The notes below the pieces were generated by a model, which did no database searches, was not told the origin of the DNA, and saw only the letters and a list, made by a program, of their open reading frames with translations. The translations under genes and the position numbers were made by a program. A stretch of DNA of 64,000 nt from Stichopus chloronotus (lineage: Eukaryota; Echinodermata; Holothuroidea; Aspidochirotida; Stichopodidae). Position 1 is the stretch's first letter. Every line of letters begins with the position of its first letter. This document shows, in pieces, positions 1-10,300 of the stretch. The stretch spans positions 9,174,979 to 9,238,978 of the forward strand of contig CM037843.1 of assembly GCA_021234535.1 (NCBI GenBank), written 5' to 3'.

Positions 1-97
1 GTTCACTGTCACATTGAAGTGTGATGGTATGTCACACATGGAGAGGCACCAGCATTTATAAAAATGGACAGTCGGTATTCACAGGTATTTACTCCCA

Positions 98-105
98 GTG
101 TAGTG
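98..105 (+). repeat. Left 8-bp target-site duplication (GTGTAGTG)
   Basis: Identical to 636-643, directly abutting the inverted termini of the 106-635 element. Its length matches hAT insertions. Confidence 0.85.
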
Positions 106-635
106 TAGCGAATGCACCGGATATCCTGTCCATCAGGATGGTGAAATTAAATCCGATTTCTGTCAGATATTTTCTAAAGTCCAGCTGGATTTTTTCAACA
201 TTTTGTTACAATTGTTTGACCAGAGAATGTTGGTGTGAAATATCAGAGCATCTCTCAAAAGTTAAAAAAAGACATGAAAGGTTGAACAATAACAGTGTAG
301 GACACAATTAGTAGAATATGTTGACAGTTTATAGAACTTGCTATGATTTAATGGCACTAAAAATGGAGATAACAAGATGTGTAGCACACAACAGTAGTGA
401 ACAGTTTACAGTAATTGGTGAATTACAAGTTAGTTGTACAGTAATTGAAGCACAATTGCAGCATAATAGTCCTTAGGCCCTTCATATATACATTGTTGCA
501 TTTTGAAACATAGAAACCTTGTGCAATTCTAATTTTTTAAAAAACACTAAAAATCTGGTCCGGACGGATTTCTGGCAAGATCTGGACAAATTCACTTTCA
601 ACTGGATCTAAGAATTAAGATCTGGTGCGTCCCTA
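106..635. mobile_element. hAT-like non-autonomous DNA transposon (MITE), 530 bp
   Basis: The element starts TAGCGAATGCACC and its other end, read in reverse complement, is TAGGGACGCACC: short inverted termini of the hAT type (family termini commonly resemble TAGGGATGCACC). It is flanked by a perfect 8-bp direct duplication, GTGTAGTG, at 98-105 and 636-643; 8 bp is the hAT target-site length. No transposase frame is present. The element interrupts copy 1 of a tandem repeat whose other copies show the uninterrupted structure. Confidence 0.85.
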
Positions 636-643
636 GTGTAGTG
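636..643 (+). repeat. Right 8-bp target-site duplication (GTGTAGTG)
   Basis: Direct copy of 98-105, immediately following the terminal CCCTA of the hAT-like element. Confidence 0.85.
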
Positions 644-1159
644 CACTGTGTAAATACTAAGATTGCTGTTGTACTTGTGAGATGTGAGGCTAGATAATGT
701 TGTGACTTTAACATCTTAATAGTTTACTCTCTCATCAAAGTGTGATGCTAGTACTCACATGCAGAGGTACCATCGTCTGCTAAAATGAGCAGTTTTGCAT
801 TCACACAAACTTCGCTCTTAGTGCCGTATACTTTGTAAATCCTGATATTGCTGTCACACGACTCGTGAAATGTCAGAATACATTGTATTACGGCTTTGGC
901 CTAAGTGTTCACTATCTCATCAAAGTGTGGTTTTACTTCTCACATACAGAATCACCAGTGTCTATTGAAATGAACAATTTTACATTTTCATTTACACACT
1001 ACCAGTGGAGTATACTGCTAAAGTGTAAGATTGCTGTTACATTCCTTTTGTGATAGAAGCAGGAACTGAACAGGGCTTTAACTTACTTTATCCTTCTTGA
1101 TTGTCTTTTGTTTCTGAGATGGTCTTCTTGGCTCTTGATCTCTCTCTTTAACCATCCAG

Positions 1160-1318
1160 GCACATGCATACGTCCTAGGTCTGTGTTGGGTTCTTCGCTA
1201 CTACTACCAAGGTTGTGCTTCCTGGAAGTGGTACTTTCCGTATCACTATGCACCATTTGCATGTGATTTTGTGGACATTGCTGAAGTGTCAGCGGAGTTT
1301 GACCCCACTACCAAACCA
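1160..1318 (+). CDS. XRN2: XRN2 exon (window residues 1-53)
   Basis: Acceptor tttaaccatccag and donor GTGAGT flank 53 complete codons (phase 0 to 0). It encodes the most conserved stretch visible: [18 protein letters not shown] followed by [12 protein letters not shown] and ending TTKP. In XRN-family structures this belongs to the conserved region 2 part of the catalytic core. Vertebrate XRN2 as recalled reads almost identically ([20 protein letters not shown]). It is the first exon inside the window; the codon before its first base lies in an exon upstream of position 1. Confidence 0.95.
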
Positions 1319-4300
1319 GTGAGTAGCTTCTTGCCTCAGATGGAATGGTCGGTTGCTTGTTTCCTACCAGCTCATGATCATTCATCGTATTTTTTGTCTT
1401 GAGATTGTGAATATGCATTTTGTATTAATAGTTTCAAAGCAGATTATACTTTTTGGGCCATACAAACAAAAATATGCTACCAGCACTTCTAGAGCCCCAG
1501 TTGTTCTCCTCAGTTCCTTCATACATTGTGTAAAATGAAAATGTACACGGTAAAAAGAAAACTCATCCTTTTGGATTTTTAGACTACACACTGTTCATTT
1601 AAGGAGCAGTTTTAGTTTTCTTTTTATGTTATTTTGACCTTGCATTGGGTTCAAATGAAGCATTGAACATTTTTGTTCAATATTGTTGGGTTAATTTTGG
1701 ATTATATGGTAGAATGTACTTTCTCCCAATCGCAACTTCCAAGGAAACCAAAAGTAAAGCAGTAGTGATGAAGAAGGAGAATCTTAGGAAAAGTGATCAA
1801 TGAAAGTGAGAGATGGAGAGATTCAAATGTAAGATGTTATCTTTAATACTACTTCTTTTGAAATTTCCACCCTTCAGTTCAAACCACTGGAGCAGCTGAT
1901 GGGGGTCTTCCCTGCAGCATCGGGTGGATTCCTCCCAGAAACTTGGCGAGAACTCATGTCCGACATCGTAAGTATATGCCACATACCCCATCGGGCAGTA
2001 TGAAGAGCCGGTGACTAGACATTGAAGAGGAGGAGCAGGAGCAGGAGCCGGAGGAAAATGGTGGTGAGGGAGTCTGGTAGGGGGATGAAGGGAACAATGG
2101 AGATGCAGATGAGATTTAATTCAGACCAGATGGTGCATGGTTTGTTCTCTGAATGGATCAGGCAGTAATTTATGTGTAGGATAAAGGCAAATCTATGAAA
2201 TCACCTGTAACATAATTGACATCACCATGCCAAGTTTTGGTCAGGAGTTTGGGAATATTACTGAAATTTGCAGCTAATTTTCATTGTTTCTTTTTTTTTT
2301 TTTTTCTGTCATTCAGGATTCACCAATAATAGACTTCTATCCATCAAATTTTCACGTTGATCTTAATGGGAAGAAGTATCAGTGGCAAGGTAAGATTTGG
2401 TTGCTCTAGGATTACTCTGGATGAACTATCCTCAAAAAATAAGGAATGCCTGCTCGATTGTTGTCACCTCCATGTTGCCTCCTTTCAAAAGATAACCTGA
2501 AATGATCTCTCTTGGTGGCTGCAGTTGATTTCATTTCCATGTTCCCTCCTTATCTTGAAATGGTGTATGTTGTATATACTCAATAACAGCAGCAAGTCCA
2601 ACATAAGCATAAATGAAACCAAATCAGTGGTCTTCTTCCCCCTTCCATCTCAAACTCCCACCAATTTCCAACTGTTTACCTTCAGAAGAAATAAGATGCA
2701 AGGGCTGATGTAAGTTCAGTTTAAAAGTTTAATTCTGGGAGTACTAGTGCTGCCCTCCATGATTATCTAGAGTTACATGAAGTTTTATTTTTACTTTGCT
2801 TTGTTCTACAATTCATTCTTTTTTGGTTATTGATGCTTAATGTTAATATAATATTGAAGTTTGTAAGTCTATTGTATCTCTTTGCGGTTCAACAGAGAAT
2901 AAACTAAACTACAAACCAACAAGAGCTCTTCTTAGTCAGCAGTATTCTGCTGATTTATTCTTGCTTTTGGTCTCAGTCTAGTAACTATTGGAGGCCAAGA
3001 AGTGGCTTCATACATAGGGTGACACAAATTTGTACAAAAGTTTGTCCAATAGGCAAGGAACTCTATTAGCAACTGCTCTTGTTCAATTGATGTCAGGCTC
3101 AATGCTTTTGTCATGAATGTGGATGAAATCTTTACAAAGACAAATTAAAAGCTGAAATATAGGAATGTTGTGCATATACTAAAATATGCCATAATCAGAT
3201 TTGGGTCTTTTAATTCAGTCCTCCCATTTCTCATTTTCAGGAGTGGCCCTATTGCCATTTGTCGATGAGCCAAGACTGTTGAGTGCCTTGTCATCTGTCT
3301 ACCCAAACCTGACAAAAGAAGAGAGTATGTATATGAGTGAATGGCTGTCCGTTATTTTTTCATTGATGTATTTATTATTACAAGGCACCGTTTTCGACAG
3401 ACTTTTAAAGAGGGGAAGAGCTGCCAGTGAATCTCATACATGACCTCAAAGCAACCACTGGGGAGGTGTTTGAAGAGAGGGGGTGAAACCCAACCTCCAG
3501 AAATTTTTCGATAATTGAGATGCTCACATGTGCAAAGTGGTGCCATTTGGGGATGATTTCTTACTCTATTTGGAAATGGCAGTGGCATAGCATCAACTTT
3601 TGTCTTGCCTGATTGGCACTTCTTTGGCCAAGAAGAGCCTACGGGGGTTGGGATTTTTAGGGGACCAGTCGCCATTTCATGGAGCAGCAGTTTTCAGTCG
3701 GGGGTGAAAGTCCCTACCAAACTCCCACAAGTAGGACACTGCAAGAATAGACATTGAAGTCATCCTGGAAGTGCTAACATTTCATTTTCTGATAGGTTTC
3801 CTTTGATGCCGACTCAGAAGCCAGGATCTTATCATTAGGTTACCCGTGTGATGTGACCATTCCCTTTATTAACTAATACACCACTACTGCAGTAGTCAAC
3901 AGTCATGCTGTAAAGACAAATTACAAAAATGGATCTACTTTGTCAGTCCATTGTCAAAGATTAAGGCCTTCAAAGGAACTCAGAACAGTGCAAGTGTGAA
4001 ATGTGATAAAGTAAACCATTTACTGAGAGATGGTTGCGTTTGGGTGGATCTGTTTTGAAAAGTGCAAATATGCTACTGTGTTATCACGACACAAATGAAA
4101 GTGTGTTGTTTGCACCAGGTTAAGTGTTTATTTTGGAACACCATTCTTTGTACCTGATTTTAACAGTAGCAATGGTGTATTGTTATAACACCAATGTTGG
4201 TACATCAGTACAAATCAATGTTATGTATTATACACTACTGCATACCTAATTTTAATATATTCTTTGAATATTGCAGTAACATCTGTGTTACTTTCTTATT

Positions 4301-7300
4301 ATAACACTTTGTCTTGTGCATTAGTTACATAGCAATTTGAGGTATTTTTCAAACACCATTGCCAAAGCTCATCATTGCTCTATAAAACATGATAATTTGG
4401 CACTATCTTGTTATGCACCATATTATTTTAACGCAAAGTTGTTGATGAACTTATAACGCGAGTGGTGGTGTAATATTTTTAATAACATTGTCAGTGTATT
4501 ATTAAGATTACCAACCCTAGTCTATCATTGTATTAACACTGATACCATTATTTTATCATACCGCCAGCAAGCGCTGGTACGTGATTGATGCGGAAAGAGT
4601 CCTCAGGGAGTCCACAACTCCATCAGGTAGTCAGTTTTGTTAACAGATACTACTCCTCTGACTCCATGTCCAACTCTGGAATGCTCCCACTGATATCTCT
4701 TCTGCATTTTTCAGAAAAAAGGAACCGCAACGGTCCGGATCGTATTTTCGTCGGCCGCCAGCATCCCCTCTTTGACTTCATTCAAGGGCTGTACGAAAGC
4801 AATCAACTTGATTCTGTAAGTTTTAATTGTCATATAGTTTGTGGTTTTTTTTCAGTATTTGTTTGACAAAACAATACTTAGAACAGTGAAAATGCTGCAT
4901 CATAGGTGTCCAGGGTATGTGAAAAGGGAGGAATTCATTAGATTCAAGCAGTCAGTGTATCAGCTATGGTGTGTGTATTTTGATAATAGAATAATTGTTT
5001 GCACATACTAAAGCCAGATAAATGTGGAATGTCTTCACTAGGCAGCAGTGGTCTCCTCAATTTGTAACTGAAATCAATTTCAGACTTTACCCACTTTCCT
5101 CAAAATTTCTCTCCCTGACTTGTTAAAACAAATTGCTATATTTTTAGCCCTTAATGAGTTTAACCATTCACTCTCTGGCGTTGATCGAAGACATCTTATA
5201 GTTGAAAATCAAAGTCAATCAAATTTTCATTTGCATAGCAGGAGGAACCAACGGTCGAGTTGAATCCTTCCCTCGCATACGGGGTCAGAGGAAAGATAGG
5301 CAACGACAAATTCAAATGCCCGATCGGCAAGTAAGGTTTCTTCCTTGATTTTCTTCAGATATGTCACCACAGTAAATGTTATTTCTTCAGTCATGCCTAG
5401 TTATCATGATGGTGGTATCTGCTTTTATACAGCAAAGAAATAAAATTGACTGTAATTTCATAACCCCTTCACATAAAGTATTCAAATGCTACAGTATCTT
5501 TTTCTTAATAGTTTGTAGCAGATACCGTACCGAAATTTCCACACAAAGTTTCCATTTCTTAAGTTTCAAAAGTCCAAAAGGAGAGATAATTTACACTCTT
5601 TCCAGCAGCTTTCTATCATTAAAGTCATCTTAATTTGTGGCAGTACCTGTCATCCTTCAAGGTGGGTTGCATAATTTGTAAGTGACGTGTGGTTTCATCG
5701 TTGCCAGGTGCATAGGGAACTGGTATGTGGTATGCACAAAGTAAGAAAATGACTGTAAATTTGATGACTGTAGTATATGACTTTCCTGATCGTAACTCCG
5801 GGTGTGGTTTGAGATGAGAAAAAAGTAGGGTATTCATGTATCTGAGTGTTTGTGCTTCATCCATCTGATTAATTAATGTAAAATCTGAGATGGCAAATAG
5901 TGCAATATGTTCTCCTATTTTTGAGCTAAATTTGTGTCAAGAATTGATTTCGATCATGGTGTCTGAAAATAAATTTTTGGCAAGTTTGTGAATTTTTCTT
6001 TTTTTTTAAGTTCAATTTGTTTTAGTATGGTATATATATGAATACTGTACTAAGTTTTCCAATTGAACCTGTAGTTTCCTATCATTTTTTGTGCTGGACG
6101 GTGTTCTGTCATTTTACTCTCTGTGTTTGTCAGCAAACAAACAGTGCCTGCTACAGCTAGCTGTCGCAAGCTGGCATAGCTAGAGTCATGACCCTTGAAT
6201 GAAAGAAAAATTTAGTTAACACTTAGAGAAATGCAAAACATATTGGCTGCAGTGATTCAAACCTACCTCTGGAGCAAGACTTTTTACCTTGTATTTAATG
6301 ACACTGCAAACATTGAAAAGATGCTATGTGGAACGTTCTGTTCATTTTCTCCATGATCAGCAGTGCTTGAGACATCATCTGTGTCAGCTCCGATATCTCC
6401 CCTGCCCCACCCTCTGCCCTCATCACACCATTGATGTTATAAGGATGCTTGATATATCATTTTCAGTTATTGTTTCATTATTTTTTCCTTTTCTCTAGTA
6501 CAAAAGTATCACCGATAACATCCCTGGAGCCAGTAGAAAAGTGTGCTGTTGCAAGGTAGCTATGGGTATTACTTTTTGAGCGGTATCGATAGTTGTTGAA
6601 TCTGTACCCTAATAGCTGATTATAGCTAGATTTGCACAATAGCAGCTGTCTGATAGTAATTTGGTTTGCTCAGAGCAGATGACCTGACAGTTGTCAGGTC
6701 ATTTGTTTCTTTTTTAACATTGGTTGTGTCTATGCCTCGATACCTGTCTGCGAGTGGATGTGGCTGTACCTCTCAGTGTTGATGATCGAGTTGTGGTTTG
6801 TACTTCAGTGGTTGTCAGAAGATGGTTAGTGTCTCTACCTCAGTAACTCTAACCAATGTTAGCATTTGACGAGTAGATGGCCTCTGTCAAGTTTTGATTA
6901 GGTGAAAGGTCACATGAGGTCAGTAGAGGACACAGCTTGAAAACATCTCAATGAGGGAGAGAGTTTGTTGAATTTAAGTGAGTATGTAGGTAGTTCATTG
7001 TGAACAAATGATACCGATGCTCTTCCAGATAGATCAAAGGTCTTTTCAGGTCACCAGAGGGGAAACTTACAAATCCGGTAAAGAAAGATATTGCAACCGC
7101 TGAAAGTAGCTGGAACTTCAAACTGTAGCCTAGACAGTGGTTGCTCTTCATGAGTAAATGATCCCTGTCAAGCTTAGCAGAGGTCATAGGCCATGTGAGG
7201 TCACTAGAGGGGTCATAGCTTGGAAACCTTGTGAACATGGTATCTCAATAGTGGGAAATTGTTGTAACTTTAAACTTGATGTAAAGTTTGTCCATTTTAA

Positions 7301-10300
7301 GAGATTTTTATGGAGGTCAAAGGTCATTTAAAGTCACCAGAGGTTTAAGTCTGACAACCTCTTAAAGGGGAAATTAGGGTTTATTTTCACAATTTATTTC
7401 ACTACAATTCCCCACCGGTATTGTACAATGAGTTACAACTAACAAATATGATCAACGTTATCTTAAAACGTGGATAATTTCGAGAAACGAGTCAAATTAC
7501 CAAAAAATCGGTGAAGAACTCCGAAAGTCTGTAACATCCATATTCATCGAATCAAATATGAATGTTCAATACTATCGCCTTTTCAAGGTATGAGGAGGTG
7601 GGGCTTCCTATTTAGTACAGTAAACAAAACATCAAAGGAAGTCGTGGTGTGAGTGAACAGCTGTATGGTTTGCACATGCGAGTAATTTCCATTCGCCAAG
7701 ACATACAGCATGGGAACCATAGACATTCGGTTATGTTTATTCATATAACATCATCTCAGTCTTACGTTGTGATTGGTCATCGTATAGAGGAGGCTGTCTT
7801 GTCATGTATGTGAATGTTTATTTTTTGTATCCGGCAAATATTAAGAATTGTCATTCAACAGTAATTAAGGCAATTATTACAGTTTCTTCTACCTTCAAAC
7901 ACCTCCCCCAACATCTCTGTATTTCAGTGAACAATCAGTTTAGAAAGAAAAATCAACTAAAGGTGAATTTTCTCAGTCAAACCCTGATTTCCCCTTTAAG
8001 GAAGATATCTGAGCAACTGAATGTTGCTGGAACTTCAAACAGTAATCATTGCTTCCTTTTGATGAGTAGATTCTCTGCCATGCTTTGGGGAGGCAAAGTT
8101 TGGTAGCGGACATAGTTTGAAAACCTTGTAAATGCAGTATCTCAGCAGGGAAAGGTACTGGAACTTCAAACTTAGTGTATAGGTTGTCCATTGTGAGAAG
8201 TTGATTCCTATTGTTCTTCAGGGAGGTCAAATTCATTTGAGGTCACCGGAGGTGAAAGCCTGAAGACATTTTAAGCAAGATATCTCAGCACCTGAATGTT
8301 GCTAGAACTTCATATTGTTAACATTGGCAACTCTTGATGAATAGATTATCTTTTTTTTATGATGGTCAAAGTTCACATGAGGTCAGCAAAAGTCACAGTG
8401 TGAAAACCGGGTAGGCATTATATCTCAAGAAAGGTAGTGTGATTGAACTTCAAAATTGGTATGTTGGTTGTCCTTTGCTTTTCATAGATATTGGCCAGGA
8501 ATCACAAAGTCCTTTTGACTTTCTGGTTATCAAAGAAGGGTAATTCACTGGCTCTACACCTTTGTTCTTGTTTGAGCACTCTTTAAAAATTAAGCGTACT
8601 ATTCCACACTGACAAAGAGCTACCTTAATCTTTCCTTTACCTTTCAGTGCCACGTTTAGAGATCCTGTTTACCCACCTGGACATCTCTTTAGCTGCAAGA
8701 CATTACCTGGTGCCCTGTAAGTATGAACAAAGTACATGATGTCAGCAGGAAGGAGGCAGGATGCTGTCTCAGGGAAAACATTGAATAAGAGAACATGTAT
8801 GTTGAGGAAAAATGTTGAAAGCATCTCAAAATCCATGAAAAATGTTACTTTTTAAAACTCCCAATGTCATGAGATTTGAGCATATCTTTTCTAGAAAGCA
8901 AACTTGTTGTGAATTGAGTGAAAAGAAAAAAAAAAAGTCAAAATAATAAAAAAAAAAGTGAACAAAAAATGTTGCTTCACTGTCGGGATAAATGACAAGT
9001 GATTTAAATTTAAAGGTTTTTATTTTTCCAGTGAAAAGTAAGAGCGGAAAATACAACCGGCCTATCTTACTGTAGTGAAAGACAGGAGGAAGTGAAAGCT
9101 TTGTTACTTTCGTAATGGCTGCTGCCTGACTTGTGGCAAGGTCCAAGCCGGGAGGTGACGATAGAAATGAAAAAGAAGAATGTTTCTGTCAATGTTTGTT
9201 AGGGACATCACACTTTTTATTTCAAAGTTGATGCTTGGTAGCAAATTTATTCCTTCAACTGCCTGTATCTCAAATGAAACCTTTTGATTGAGATCACCCT
9301 TTGGCTTGATTGCAGTCATATTTTAAAGATCAAAACTACAAGCTTGATCTGAAGTACCCTTTTTTAGACTCAAACAAGGATGCACCATCTGTCTTTTGAC
9401 ATTCCACAGGTTTCATGATCTAGGAACAGTTAAAAAATATAAACTTGCTTGTATTATTAAAGACTTAGAAAAAAAAAAAACACCCAACACCCACCTAGTC
9501 AAAGCATAAAACTATCATAAAGAGTACTGTTTGTTTTTTTTTTATTGGGGTTATCCCACCGGAACGTTGGTACTTTTTGGCATTATCATTGATATAACTT
9601 GAAAGGCAGAAGGCATAGTTGTTATTGTTTTTGGTTCCTTGCATCAGCAAAGGAACCTGTGCAGTCAGGTTGGCATGTATGGGTGTGTGTGTGTTTGCAT
9701 CTGTGACACTTTCTTAGGTACACTCTAACTCAATAGGGGACAGTCAGATGAAAGTCAAACTTGCTTTGTAGGTTTGCCATGTGGAGAAGGTGTGCCCTGT
9801 TGTTTTTTGTGGAGGTCAAAGGTCATCTGGGGACACTGGTGGCAAAACTCTCTGTTTCTGTGACACTTGCTTGGGTCCGCTTTAACTCAGTAGGGTCAAG
9901 TCGGATGAAAGTAAAACTTTGTATGTAGATTTGCCATATTGAGAAGGTGTGCCCTAATGTTTTTGGTGGAGGTCAAAGGTCATGTGGGGACACTCTGAAA
10001 ACCTTGTTATGCTATGGATTTGTGTATGTTTCATCAGTCTCCCTTCAGTGAATAATAGAAGTGCTGGTAGCAGGTAGCAGTTTCATGATCAAATGAAGAA
10101 GCAGCAGTACTGTTGGAAGTACTGTAGGTGGTCACACCAGACAAGTTTTAGCTTGATCAGTTTACGTCCTCGCACACCAGTGCTGATGTGTGCATTAATG
10201 TCAATGGCTTTTAATTACTGAGGAGGGCAAGACACAATGAAAGAAAGTAAATCAGTTGGTGTTGTTACCAGTGGAAATTAGACTCCAGGAGTTCCCTCCA

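Larger units (their letters stand above)
1..1063 (+). repeat. Diverged ~184-bp tandem repeat, three copies
   Basis: Copies begin at 1 (gttcactgtcacattgaag), 722 (gtttactctctcatcaaag) and 907 (gttcactatctcatcaaag). Shared landmarks are tcaaagtgtg, CTCACAT-CAGA, the TTTAC/ACACAA segment and taa-ATTGCTGTT near the unit end. When the inserted element and one target duplicate are removed, copy 1 is 183 bp against 185 bp for copy 2, so the period is consistent. Confidence 0.75.
1..1159. other. XRN2 intron (3' part) with tandem repeat and MITE
   Basis: Non-coding sequence before the first visible exon. It consists of three diverged copies of a ~184-bp tandem repeat (1-1063) and a hAT-like insertion in the first copy, followed by a short pyrimidine-rich stretch leading to the acceptor at 1158-1159. 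No coding exon was recognised here. Confidence 0.8.
1319..4714. other. XRN2 introns between exons at 1160 and 4715
   Basis: Four introns: 1319-1877 (559 b), 1968-2316 (349 b), 2390-3240 (851 b) and 3325-4714 (1390 b). The second contains a GA-rich stretch at about 2022-2056 and a T tract of about 17 bases before the acceptor. The last contains, at about 4050-4560, an AT-rich stretch with many copies of the heptamer AACACCA or its complement. The remainder shows no recognisable element. Confidence 0.8.
6556..8647. other. XRN2 intron 2092 b, DR1-type repeats plus MITE
   Basis: Most of this intron is one block of diverged repeats (about 6895-8490) containing gaggtcaaaggtca-like motifs and recurring phrases such as gaacttcaaac and atctcagca. 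The block is split by a TTAA-flanked transposon (7366-7995). A perfect 11-bp-arm palindrome is at 6679-6702. Confidence 0.8.
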
